Below, one piece after another: positions 7,358-15,256 of a DNA stretch of 32,555 nt. The stretch comes from Paraburkholderia sp. Its GTDB lineage: Bacteria > Pseudomonadota > Gammaproteobacteria > Burkholderiales > Burkholderiaceae. The position numbers and the translations under genes were made by a program. Each line of letters opens with the position of its first letter. Position 1 is the stretch's first letter. Under the pieces are notes generated by a model, which did not search any database, was not told where the DNA came from, and saw only the letters and a list, made by a program, of their open reading frames with translations. Where the stretch lies: the NCBI RefSeq assembly GCF_026225065.1, contig NZ_JAMFSB010000023.1, positions 1 through 32,555 on the forward strand, in the 5' to 3' direction.

Positions 7358-8440
7358 TCATAAGCGGGCGCCACCGGCCTCGTCGAACAGCGAAATATGT
7401 GCGCTGTCGAGCGAAAAGGCGCGCGCCTCCCCTACCGCGATGGGCGCCTTGTCCTGATCGATCGACGCGATCTGGGCGCCATGATAATCGAGCCATATAA
7501 CCCGGTGGTTGCCCATCGGCTCGATCAGCGAAACGTTGCCACGCTGCTCCAGATCCCCGCCGACGCGCACATCCTCGGGACGTACACCCAGCACGCAGGG
7601 CCGCGTCGTATCGGGAAGCGTCTTGAACGGATAGCGCGACACGTCGAGATCGAGATGCTCTGTGAGAAAGCGCATGCCCTCCTCGCGCCGCTCCAGCCGC
7701 CCTTGCAGCATATTCATCGCGGGCGAGCCGAGAAAACCCGCCACGAACAGATTATCCGGGCGCGCATAGACTTCGCCAGGCGTGCCGATCTGCTGGATCA
7801 CACCGCCCCGCATCACCGCCATGCGGGTAGCGAGCGTCATCGCTTCTACCTGATCGTGCGTGACGTAGATCATCGTCGCGCCGAGCCGTTGATGCAGTTG
7901 CTTGAGCTCGCGGCGTAATTCGGTGCGCAGTTTGGCGTCGAGATTCGAGAGCGGCTCGTCGAACAGGAATACATCCGCCTCTCGCACGATCGCGCGGCCA
8001 ATCGCCACGCGCTGACGCTGTCCGCCGGACAGTTGTGCCGGCTTGCGCTTGAGCAGCGGCCCGAGTTGCAACATCTCGGAGGCGCGCGTCACCCGTCGTT
8101 CAATTTCCGCCTTCGGCGTGCCGTTGATACGCAGTGCAAACGACAGGTTGCGCTCCACGCTCATGGTCGGATACAGCGCATACGACTGGAACACCAGCGA
8201 GATGCGGCGATCTTTCGGATCGGCCCAGGTCATATCCTCGCCGCCAATTTCGATGCTGCCGTCGGCGACATCGATCAGGCCTGCAATGCTATGTAGCAAG
8301 GTGGACTTGCCGCAGCCCGAAGGTCCGAGCAGCACGACGAATTCGCCGGCGTTCACATCGAGATCGAGCGACTCGATGACCGTGTTCGCGCCCAGCTCGA
8401 TGCGCAGATTGCGAACCGATACATTCGATACGTTGGTCAT
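7358..8440 (-). CDS. Sugar ABC transporter ATPase (MalK/UgpC/GtsD type)
   Basis: This is the ATP-hydrolysing subunit of the carbohydrate importer. The 360 residues show a Walker A GPSGCGKST (39-47), Q-loop in LVFQSYALYP (82-91), signature LSGGQRQR (137-144), Walker B VFLFDEP (157-163) and the H-loop in YVTHDQVEAMT. The C-terminal 120 residues form the MalK-type OB-fold regulatory domain (CVLGVRPEDVRV, AFSLDSAHISLFD). Length is normal for the family. It starts 14 bp after the second permease stop and is followed 24 bp later by the LacI-type regulator. The OB-fold suggests one ATPase serving both permease subunits as a homodimer. Confidence 0.95.
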   Translation of the reverse strand: MTNVSNVSVRNLRIELGANTVIESLDLDVNAGEFVVLLGPSGCGKSTLLHSIAGLIDVADGSIEIGGEDMTWADPKDRRISLVFQSYALYPTMSVERNLSFALRINGTPKAEIERRVTRASEMLQLGPLLKRKPAQLSGGQRQRVAIGRAIVREADVFLFDEPLSNLDAKLRTELRRELKQLHQRLGATMIYVTHDQVEAMTLATRMAVMRGGVIQQIGTPGEVYARPDNLFVAGFLGSPAMNMLQGRLERREEGMRFLTEHLDLDVSRYPFKTLPDTTRPCVLGVRPEDVRVGGDLEQRGNVSLIEPMGNHRVIWLDYHGAQIASIDQDKAPIAVGEARAFSLDSAHISLFDEAGGARL

Positions 8441-8454
8441 GCCTATCCCTTGGC

Positions 8455-9387
8455 CTACCCTTTGACTGCGCCGGAAGCGATGCCGCGCACAAACCAGCGG
8501 CCCGAGATGAAGTAGATCGCAAGCGGCACCATGGAAGTGAGGATGGTGGCCGCCATGTTGACGTTGTAGAGACGCTCGCCGGTGGTGGTATTGATGATGT
8601 TGTTCAACTGCACTGTCATCGGCAGATTCCGCGTTCCTGCGAACACCAGGCCGAGAATGAAGTCGTTCCAGATGCCGGTGACCTGCATGATCACCGCAAC
8701 GACGATGATCGGCGTGGACATCGGCAACATCAGTTGCAGGAAAATGCGCCAGAAACCCCCGCCATCGATACGGGCCGCCTTGAACAGTTCAAGCGGGATC
8801 GACGCGTAGTAGTTGCGAAACAGCAGCGTCATGATCGGCATGCCGAAGATCGTATGAATCACTACGATGCCCGGCAGCGAGCTGAATAGATGCACGCTCG
8901 CCAGCACACGCACGAGTGGATAGACCATCACCTGCACGGGGATAAAGGCGCCCATCAGCAGAATGGCGAACAGGATTCCCGCGCCGCGCGGCCGCCAGAA
9001 CGACAGCGCATAGCCATTCACCGCGCCGATCGCGATAGAGAGAATGGTGCTCGGCACCACAATGCGCACCGAGTTCCAGAAACCGACCTGGATCCCGTTG
9101 CAGTCGAGACCTGTGCAGGCCGATGCCCACGCATCACGCCACGGCGCGAGCGTGAAATGCAGAGGCAGCGCCAGAATGTTGCCCATGCGGATCTCGCTCA
9201 TCGGCTTGACCGAGGTGACGAGCATCACGTATAGCGGCAGCAGGAAAAACAGCGCCGCGGTGATCAGGAACGCGTAGACGCCGAAACGCGCAGGCGTGAA
9301 ATGCGAGCGGCGCTTCGGACGAGGTCTGGGCGCAGTGGCGACGGCGGGTTTGCCAACTGGAGTTACACCGGAAGGGAGCGTATTCAT
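8455..9387 (-). CDS. Sugar ABC transporter permease, MalG type
   Basis: This is the second membrane subunit of the CUT1 importer. It has 310 residues from the ATG at 9387. The frame stays open to 9714, but that part overlaps the upstream permease and has no membrane character. AAAGGACG lies just upstream as ribosome binding site. The N-terminal tail is basic and proline-rich (PRPRPKRRSHFTPARF), then six TM helices follow, with the ATPase-coupling EAA loop around residues 205-225 (LELFKAARIDGGGFWRIF). Its start codon shares one base with the stop codon of the first permease (TGATG), a sign of translational coupling. Confidence 0.94.
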   Translation of the reverse strand: MNTLPSGVTPVGKPAVATAPRPRPKRRSHFTPARFGVYAFLITAALFFLLPLYVMLVTSVKPMSEIRMGNILALPLHFTLAPWRDAWASACTGLDCNGIQVGFWNSVRIVVPSTILSIAIGAVNGYALSFWRPRGAGILFAILLMGAFIPVQVMVYPLVRVLASVHLFSSLPGIVVIHTIFGMPIMTLLFRNYYASIPLELFKAARIDGGGFWRIFLQLMLPMSTPIIVVAVIMQVTGIWNDFILGLVFAGTRNLPMTVQLNNIINTTTGERLYNVNMAATILTSMVPLAIYFISGRWFVRGIASGAVKG

Positions 9388-10322
9388 CAAACGTCCTTTC
9401 GGAAGGCGGCGCGGCTGCGCACATAGAAGAACGGCGCGAGAATCGCCAGCACGGTGGTCAACAATACGACCGACGCCGCCGAGGCGAGTCCGATATTGGC
9501 GCGGCCAAACAGGTAATCCATGATGAACTTGGCCGGCACTTCGCTCGCCGTGCCAGGGCCGCCCTGGGTCATCGCCACCACTGCGTCGTACAGCTTCACC
9601 ACCATCACGAACAGCAGAACGAATGCGGTGGACATCGACGTCTTGAGCATCGGCACCACGATGCTCGCATAGACCCGCCAGCGTGGAATGCCGTCGATGC
9701 GCGCCGCCTTCCATATCTCGTCGTCAATGCCGCGCAGCCCGGCCAGCAATAACGCCATCACGAGCCCGGAGGCCTGCCAGACCGTGGCAATCACGAGCGT
9801 ATAGACCACCCAGTCCTGATCGACGATCCAGTCGAAGCGTGCGTGCGCAAAACCGATGCGATGCAAAACCTCCTGTACGCCCAACTGGGGATTGAGAATC
9901 CACTGCCAGACGAGACCGGTCGCGACAAACGACATCGCATACGGATACAGAAACACCGTACGCAATGCGCCCTCTGCTACCACCCGCTGGTCGATAAAGA
10001 TCGCCAGCAGCAAACCGATCACCATGCACGCGATGATGAAAAACACGCCATAGATCACGATGTGCTGCAGCGACACTATCCAGCGATCGTTCTGGAACAG
10101 CCGCACGTATTGCGACATCCCGGCGAAGCGATCCGACGGAAACGTGCGCGACAAGGTGAGCGATACCTTAGCCGTCCATAGCATCGTGCCCAGGTAGGCA
10201 AAGATGACCGTCACCACCATCGGCAACAGCGCAATCCAGGCGGCGAGCGGCCAACGCCGCCCAAGCGGTCTCGACCGCCTCGCCGGTCGTCGCGATGTCG
10301 AGGCTAAGCCGAGTGCGCGCAT
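9387..10322 (-). CDS. Sugar ABC transporter permease, MalF type
   Basis: This is the first membrane subunit of the CUT1 importer. The 311 residues have a basic N-terminal tail, six TM helices and the EAA coupling loop (DEIWKAARIDGIPRWRVYASI). The short form, without the long MalF periplasmic loop, matches GtsB and ThuF-type proteins. It starts eight bases after the binding-protein stop and ends with a one-base overlap with the MalG-type gene, so the two permeases should be made in equal amounts. Confidence 0.94.
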   Translation of the reverse strand: MRALGLASTSRRPARRSRPLGRRWPLAAWIALLPMVVTVIFAYLGTMLWTAKVSLTLSRTFPSDRFAGMSQYVRLFQNDRWIVSLQHIVIYGVFFIIACMVIGLLLAIFIDQRVVAEGALRTVFLYPYAMSFVATGLVWQWILNPQLGVQEVLHRIGFAHARFDWIVDQDWVVYTLVIATVWQASGLVMALLLAGLRGIDDEIWKAARIDGIPRWRVYASIVVPMLKTSMSTAFVLLFVMVVKLYDAVVAMTQGGPGTASEVPAKFIMDYLFGRANIGLASAASVVLLTTVLAILAPFFYVRSRAAFRKDV

Positions 10323-10330
10323 CGCGGTGC

Positions 10331-11569
10331 TCAGCTCTTCAACGCGCTGGCAAATGCCTTTTGCGCATCTTCAGCCGACTCGTTCTTGTTCCAGAAGTTG
10401 GTAATGACGTCGGTCAACGCACCCTGCACGTCCGGCGAAATCAGCATCTCCGGATTCGGCAACTGGCGCGACTTGTCTTTCATGATCGCAATGCCCTCTT
10501 TTGCGCAGATGTCGAGGCTCGAGGTATCCACATCCGGACGAATCGGGATCGAGCCTTTCTTCGCGCTAAAGGCCACCTGCGCCTCCGGCGAGGTCATGAC
10601 GGTCGCGAGCAGGTTCTGCGCCTTGATCGCGTTGGCGTTGTCGGTCTTCGGGAACACGAAGACGTCGCCCGCCACCATGTACGGCGAATGCGGACCGAAA
10701 CCCGGGAAGCAGCCGAAGTCCTTGCCCGCAACCTGGTTGGCCGCTGAGAACTCGCCCTTTGCCCAGTCGCCCATGATCTGCATGCCGGCCTTGCCCGAAA
10801 TCACCAACGCCGTCGCATCATTCCAGTTGCGGCCGGGCGAGCCCGGATCCACATAGTTATGCAGACGCTTGAAGGTGGTCAGCACATTCTTGAAGGCCGC
10901 CGAATTCACCGCATTCTGGTCGCGGTCGCGATAGACCTTCAGATAAAGGTCCGTGCCGCCGACATCGGCAAACACCGCATCGAAAGTGATCTTCTCCTGC
11001 CATGCCTGGCCGCCCAGCGCGAGCGGAATGTAGCCGGCGGCTTTCAGCTTGTCGAGATCGGTGAACAGCTCATCGAAGGTTTGCGGCTCCGCTGCGATAC
11101 CCGCCTTCTTGAACGCAGGCTTCGAATAGAAGAACCAGTCCTGCATATGAATGTCGACGGGCGCGGCATAGAAGTGCCCGTTGACCTTGATCGACTCGAG
11201 AATCGACTGCGGGAAAATGGCGTTCCAGTTTTCCTTGGCGGCTACCGTATCGACATTGTTGAGCATGCCCTGATCGATCAGGTCATGAAACTGCTTGGAT
11301 GTGTTGAACTGCGCTGCCGTGGGCGGATCGCCGCCGACAATCCGGTTGATTGCCGTGGAGCGCGCCTGATCGGCGCCGGCCACCGCGTTATCGACCCACA
11401 GGCCGCCGGCCTTGTTGTACGCATCCGCGAACTGCTTGATCGCGGCGGATTCGCCGCCCGAGGTCCACCAGTGGATCACGTTGGCCTTCAATGGATCGGC
11501 ATGGGCAACCATGCCATTGAGAGCGAGGGCCAAAGCAATACCGCTCAAGAGTTTCCTTCTGCAGTTCAT
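10331..11569 (-). CDS. Periplasmic sugar-binding protein of the ABC importer (GtsA-like)
   Basis: This protein captures the sugar in the periplasm and delivers it to the permeases. The ATG at 11569 is chosen because GGAGACGG precedes it. The 412-residue precursor has a signal peptide (MNCRRKLLSGIALALALNG, then AHA before DPLKA) with cleavage near residue 24. The mature part is a CUT1-type binding protein with the early NVIHWWTSGGESAAIKQFAD segment and the later PVDIHMQDWFFYSKPAFKKA segment, both characteristic of the glucose/mannose-binding GtsA subgroup. With a beta-glucosidase upstream, cellobiose or another beta-glucoside, or glucose itself, is the likely ligand. The exact sugar is inference. 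Confidence 0.93.
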   Translation of the reverse strand: MNCRRKLLSGIALALALNGMVAHADPLKANVIHWWTSGGESAAIKQFADAYNKAGGLWVDNAVAGADQARSTAINRIVGGDPPTAAQFNTSKQFHDLIDQGMLNNVDTVAAKENWNAIFPQSILESIKVNGHFYAAPVDIHMQDWFFYSKPAFKKAGIAAEPQTFDELFTDLDKLKAAGYIPLALGGQAWQEKITFDAVFADVGGTDLYLKVYRDRDQNAVNSAAFKNVLTTFKRLHNYVDPGSPGRNWNDATALVISGKAGMQIMGDWAKGEFSAANQVAGKDFGCFPGFGPHSPYMVAGDVFVFPKTDNANAIKAQNLLATVMTSPEAQVAFSAKKGSIPIRPDVDTSSLDICAKEGIAIMKDKSRQLPNPEMLISPDVQGALTDVITNFWNKNESAEDAQKAFASALKS

Positions 11570-11637
11570 TCCGTCTCCTAGAGGCTTTGCGCCTTTTTGT
11601 TTCAGGTCGACATACAAACCAGTTCAGCTTGTTCCGC

Positions 11638-11663
11638 TGCGTACCTCAGTTGCGTGCCTCAGT
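11638..11663. repeat. 13-bp tandem repeat across the beta-glucosidase stop codon
   Basis: TGCGTACCTCAGT (11638-11650) and TGCGTGCCTCAGT (11651-11663) match at 12 of 13 bases; a partial third copy (TACGT) follows. The beta-glucosidase stop codon (11659-11661) lies inside copy 2. Copy 1 lies in the gap before the binding-protein gene. Confidence 0.7.
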
Positions 11664-13050
11664 TACGTAACTTCCGTTCCTCCAGAAACTTTGCAATCAG
11701 TTCGGCACTGCGTTTGACAGTGCGTTTTTGCGTATCGTAGTCGACATGCACCACGCCGAAGCGCCGTTCATAACCAAAGGCCCATTCGAAGTTGTCCATT
11801 AACGACCAGACGAAATAGCCGCGAATATCGACGCCAGCCTTGACCGCGCTGTCCACCGCTGCAAGGTGGCGCTTGAGGAACGCGATCCGTTGCGGATCGT
11901 CGACGCGGCCATCGATCACCTGGTCGTCAGAAGCCATGCCGTTCTCGGTGATATAGATCGGCGGCAGGTTCGCGTAGTTCTTGTTAAAACCGATCAGGAG
12001 ATCGCGCAGCCCATCAGGGTGCACTTCCCAGCCCATCTGCGTGCGCTCGACACCTTCCAGCGGGACCTCGGTAAAGCCGTGTGCGCCGTCGCTCTTCACG
12101 TTGGTACGGAAGTAGTAGTTGATACCGAGGAAGTCGAGCGGTGCGGAGATGGTCTTCAGATCACCGTCGAGCACCAGTGGCTCGGTACCCGGCCAAAGTT
12201 CGAACAGATCGTCTGGATACGCGCCCTTCAATAGCGGGTCGAGAATCCACGCATTGTGCTGAACCTCGAACAGATGCGCGGCGCGGCGATCGGCAGCGCT
12301 TTCCGAATTCGCGGTACCCCTGCCCACGTTGGCGACGATCCCCTTCTGCGATGTCGGGTCATTGGCGCGCAGCACCGGAATCGCCGACCCGTGCGCGAGC
12401 AGCAGATGGTGCATGGCCTGGGTGGCAAAGCGTGCATTCGACAGGCCCGGCGCATGATGCCCGTTACCGTAGCCGAGATAGGCCGAGCACCAAGGTTCGT
12501 TGAGGGTCATCCACGCATCGACCTGGCCCGCGAGTTCGCGGCTCATCAGGTCTGCGTAGTCGGTGAAGCGGTACGCGGTGTCGCGGTTGAGCCAGCCACC
12601 GCGATCTTCCAGATGCTGCGGCAAGTCCCAGTGGTACAGCGTCACAAAGGTCTTGAGGCCCTTCTCCTTCAGACGGCCGAGCAGTCGCTTGTAGAAGTCG
12701 AGACCCTTCTGGTTCGGCTTGCCGTGTTCGTCCATGACGCGCGGCCATGCGATCGAGAGGCGATAGGCTTCGAAGTTGAGCGACGTCAGGATGTCGAAAT
12801 CGGCTTCCCAGCGATGATAGTGATCACAGGCCACCTCGCCTGTGTCGCCGGCCAGCACTTTGCCTGGAATGGCCGAGAAGGTGTCCCAGATCGACGGCAG
12901 ACGGCCGTCTTCGTGAACGGCCCCCTCGATCTGATACGACGCGGTGGCTGCGCCGAGCAGGAACTGATTGCGCCAGAGCACGGAATCGGCCGATGGCGAG
13001 AACGGGTCACCGTTCGGGTCTTGGGACAGGGCGGATGCGTCGTTTGCCAC
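11659..13050 (-). CDS. Family 1 glycoside hydrolase, beta-glucosidase
   Basis: A retaining beta-glucosidase that hydrolyses the non-reducing glucose from beta-glucosides such as cellobiose. GTG at 13050 is chosen as start because AAGGAG lies six bases upstream, giving 463 residues; the frame continues to 13113. GH1 landmarks are all present: N-terminal LLGAATASYQIEGA (31-44), acid/base glutamate E185 in TLNEPW, nucleophile E369 in YITENG, and the C-terminal YFVWSLMDNFEWAFGY. No signal peptide is visible, so the enzyme is cytosolic and would act on imported sugar. It is the first gene of the operon with the importer and the LacI-type regulator. The stop codon lies in a tandem repeat. Confidence 0.96.
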   Translation of the reverse strand: MANDASALSQDPNGDPFSPSADSVLWRNQFLLGAATASYQIEGAVHEDGRLPSIWDTFSAIPGKVLAGDTGEVACDHYHRWEADFDILTSLNFEAYRLSIAWPRVMDEHGKPNQKGLDFYKRLLGRLKEKGLKTFVTLYHWDLPQHLEDRGGWLNRDTAYRFTDYADLMSRELAGQVDAWMTLNEPWCSAYLGYGNGHHAPGLSNARFATQAMHHLLLAHGSAIPVLRANDPTSQKGIVANVGRGTANSESAADRRAAHLFEVQHNAWILDPLLKGAYPDDLFELWPGTEPLVLDGDLKTISAPLDFLGINYYFRTNVKSDGAHGFTEVPLEGVERTQMGWEVHPDGLRDLLIGFNKNYANLPPIYITENGMASDDQVIDGRVDDPQRIAFLKRHLAAVDSAVKAGVDIRGYFVWSLMDNFEWAFGYERRFGVVHVDYDTQKRTVKRSAELIAKFLEERKLRN

Positions 13051-13145
13051 GGATTCTCCTTTGTCGACCAGAGTTGGCGCTTGAGCGCGCTGCGCTGCTC
13101 TGGTCCCATGCAATTCGTTGCGCGGGACCGTTGAAACCGGTTAGG

Positions 13146-13170
13146 TGGAAGCTGGGTGGAAGCGCTTCCA
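13146..13170. promoter_or_regulatory. LacI-family operator palindrome upstream of the beta-glucoside operon
   Basis: TGGAAGCGCTTCCA (13157-13170) is a perfect 14-bp palindrome with the central CG typical of LacI-family operators. It differs from the known CelR cellobiose operator TGGGAGCGCTCCCA at one position per half. An extra half-site TGGAAGC lies at 13146-13152. A further palindrome, AACCGGTT, lies at about 13135-13142. The site is about 107 bp upstream of the beta-glucosidase start, and the operon's last gene is a LacI-type regulator. Confidence 0.75.
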
Positions 13171-13352
13171 CAAGACCTGCGAACGATAGCAGCGGCCAAT
13201 TCCATGCAGCAATCAGGGTTTGTCTGGATGAGGGTGTTCTGCAATGATGGGACTAATGACTGGTATGGCGGAATCGGCCTCGCGGACGATCACGCAACAG
13301 CCCGTCCGTTACACTCGTGCTGGCATACCCAAGCCACCATCCACATTGATCG

Positions 13353-13829
13353 ATGCCCGCTGACACCACGATCCGCTTGTCGCCAATCAGGGAAGGTTCT
13401 GTCGACCGCCAGAGCCTGTTCTCGCTCTACAAAACATCGCTACACGACTGCATCGCACAAACGTTCGGGTGGGACGAGAGCTATCAGCAGGCGCGTTTCG
13501 ACACGCAGTACGGCGACGACGCCTTGTCGCTGATCTGGCGCGGTGCGGAAATCGCGGGCTGCCTGGCGCTGCGGAACGAAACGCCATCGCTGCATGTATC
13601 GCTGCTGCTTCTTTGGCCCACGTATCGCGGTGAAGGAATCGGGCGTGAGGTTATGCAAATGGTGATGAGCCAGGCCACAAGCGCAGGAATGCCTGTGACG
13701 CTGTCGTGCTTTCTCAGCAATCAGGCAGCGCTTAAGTTCTACGAGGCGTTGAATTTCTCGGTCACGTCGACGGACGAGCATTTCGTCAATCTTCGCTCTG
13801 CGGAGCTTGCAGGACGAGTACGGCGATAA
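13353..13829 (+). CDS. GNAT-family N-acetyltransferase
   Basis: GNAT enzymes move an acetyl group from acetyl-CoA to an amine. The 158-residue product has the family layout: a variable N-terminus, the central beta-strand LHVSLLLLWPTYRG, the acetyl-CoA binding motif A (YRGEGIGREVMQ, a Q/RxxGxG/A match) and the motif B region (SNQAALKFYEALNF). The substrate is unknown. The gene diverges from the beta-glucoside operon across about 300 bp. A TACACT at 13310-13315 could be its -10 element. The next gene on the same strand starts 112 bp after its stop, so co-transcription is possible. Confidence 0.85.
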   Translation: MPADTTIRLSPIREGSVDRQSLFSLYKTSLHDCIAQTFGWDESYQQARFDTQYGDDALSLIWRGAEIAGCLALRNETPSLHVSLLLLWPTYRGEGIGREVMQMVMSQATSAGMPVTLSCFLSNQAALKFYEALNFSVTSTDEHFVNLRSAELAGRVRR

Positions 13830-13941
13830 AGCCACCGCGATCGCATTTTTCCATCAAACGGGCGGATTTTTGCGCGATGTTTACACCGAGGCGTCTACTC
13901 TAGTTACTGTGTTGAACAACCACAGCAACGAATTCGATCTC

Positions 13942-14283
13942 ATGGCACTTCCGCAAACACTCCAGGGCTACGACACCGGAACTCACCGTGCGCAACCCGT
14001 CTCACGCCACAACGTCATCCCCTTCCCTTCGCCACGCGTACTATTGCCGGTGACACTGCTCGGCGACTGCGAGCGCGACGCCCGTGCGCAACTCAAGTCA
14101 CTGTTGCACTCGCCGCTAGGCGTGTATGTAGTCAGCACCGAGGTTGTGCACGACCATGTTCACCTCGACCTCGATATCTCCCCAGACGACCTCGACTTCA
14201 CGATGCACGCGTTGATTACTTCGCTACCCTACGCGATGATCGGACCGCTCAAGCGCCGCAACGCCAGCAGGGAGGCGCGCTAA
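13942..14283 (+). CDS. Small protein of unknown function, in an operon with the DapA-family gene
   Basis: Not recognised. The open frame reaches back to 13807, overlapping the acetyltransferase gene, but the first reasonable ATG outside that overlap is at 13942, giving 113 residues. No strong ribosome binding site is visible, so the start is uncertain. The N-terminal half is polar; the second half looks folded (RAQLKSLLHSPLGVYVVSTE, then VVHDHVHLDLDIS, residues 68-80). The H-D-H-V-H-L cluster resembles the HUH metal site of Y1 transposases of the IS200/REP-associated type, although the rest is short for that family and no transposon ends are visible. The stop is two bases before the DapA-family ATG, so the two genes are coupled. 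Confidence 0.6.
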   Translation: MALPQTLQGYDTGTHRAQPVSRHNVIPFPSPRVLLPVTLLGDCERDARAQLKSLLHSPLGVYVVSTEVVHDHVHLDLDISPDDLDFTMHALITSLPYAMIGPLKRRNASREAR

Positions 14284-14285
14284 TC

Positions 14286-15170
14286 ATGTATTCAGGCATC
14301 TGGTTGCCGCTCGTTACGCCGATGCGCAACGGCGAAGTCGATATCGACGCGTTACAGCATCTGGCGGAGTACTACTCGCGCACCGAGATCAGCGGCATGG
14401 TGGCGCTGGGCACAACCGGCGAAGCCGCCTTGCTGTCCGAGACCGAACGGGTCACGGTACTGCAGGCCATCACCGACGTGGTCGGCAGCCGCCTGCCGGT
14501 ACTGGTCGGCGTCGGCGGGTCCGACACACGCGAGGTGATCCGCGAGCTGCGCCGCTACGAACATTGGGACTGCAACGGCTACCTGGTCTCACCCCCTTCC
14601 TATATCTGTCCCGATCAGGCCGGCGTGCAATGGCACTTCGAACAGATTGCGCTCGCAACCGACCGCTCGATCGTGCTTTACGACGTGCCGCATCGAAGCG
14701 GCGTCGCCATCGCGCCGGATACGGTCGCGCGCCTGACCGAGCTGGACAACGTCGTCGCGATCAAGGAATGCGTAAAAGATCACTTCGACAGGCTGCGCAG
14801 CGTGCCCATCAGTCTGTTGTGCGGCACGGACGACGCCTTCCTCGACTGCCTGCGCTCAGGCGGCACAGGTGGGATCCTCGCCAGTGCGCATGTCTGCGCC
14901 GATCTGCTGATCGAAGTGCAAGCGCTCGCCGAATCGGACCGCGTTACAGAAGCTCAAACGCTCTTCACGAGCCTGCTGCCGGTCATCAAGCTGCTGTTCA
15001 CTGCCCCCAACCCATCCGCGATCAAGGCCATGCTGGCGTTCGATCACCCCATGACGGACGAGACGCGGATGCCGATTACGCGAGCTTCCGCGCAACTGGT
15101 GGCGAGTCTGAGTACCGCTCGCGAGGCATTGCAGGATTTGCGCGCGGAGTTTGCCGGAGCGGCTCACTAA
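14286..15170 (+). CDS. dapA: DapA-family aldolase (4-hydroxy-tetrahydrodipicolinate synthase type)
   Basis: The 294-residue (beta/alpha)8 class I aldolase has the family motifs: GTTGE (42-46), the catalytic tyrosine in YDVPHRSG (Y132) and the Schiff-base lysine in VVAIKEC (K160). DapA condenses pyruvate with aspartate semialdehyde in lysine synthesis. The arginine that binds the aldehyde's carboxylate in DapA (VPSRTG in E. coli) is conserved here in VPHRSG, which favours DapA over related sugar-acid aldolases. No other lysine gene is near and Burkholderia carry several paralogues, so another substrate is possible. It follows the small ORF by two bases and is ended by a strong hairpin. Confidence 0.88.
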   Translation: MYSGIWLPLVTPMRNGEVDIDALQHLAEYYSRTEISGMVALGTTGEAALLSETERVTVLQAITDVVGSRLPVLVGVGGSDTREVIRELRRYEHWDCNGYLVSPPSYICPDQAGVQWHFEQIALATDRSIVLYDVPHRSGVAIAPDTVARLTELDNVVAIKECVKDHFDRLRSVPISLLCGTDDAFLDCLRSGGTGGILASAHVCADLLIEVQALAESDRVTEAQTLFTSLLPVIKLLFTAPNPSAIKAMLAFDHPMTDETRMPITRASAQLVASLSTAREALQDLRAEFAGAAH

Positions 15171-15200
15171 GGTCATCAGCGTTACTAACCAGCTCAGTGC

Positions 15201-15236
15201 ATAAGGGCCGCGCTTTCAACAAGACGCGGCCCTTAT
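15201..15236. terminator. Hairpin terminator between the convergent dapA and EIIA genes
   Basis: ATAAGGGCCGCG (15201-15212) and CGCGGCCCTTAT (15225-15236) are perfect 12-bp arms around a 12-base loop. CGTTTCC follows on plus; the A-rich outer arm gives U's on both strands. It serves convergent genes ending at 15170 and 15257, so it is probably bidirectional. Confidence 0.8.
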
Positions 15237-15256
15237 CGTTTCCTGTCACCTCTTAA

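Noticed and set aside
9388-9714. 109-residue N-terminal extension of the MalG-type permease
   Set aside because: Overlaps the other permease, has no membrane character, and the ATG at 9387 has a good ribosome binding site.
12256-13134. 292-codon open frame on plus inside the beta-glucosidase gene
   Set aside because: Opposite strand to a complete GH1 enzyme, with no recognisable domain.
13807-13941. Extension of the small DapA-linked gene into the acetyltransferase gene
   Set aside because: No ribosome binding site and overlap with a real gene end; ATG 13942 is more economical, though not certain.
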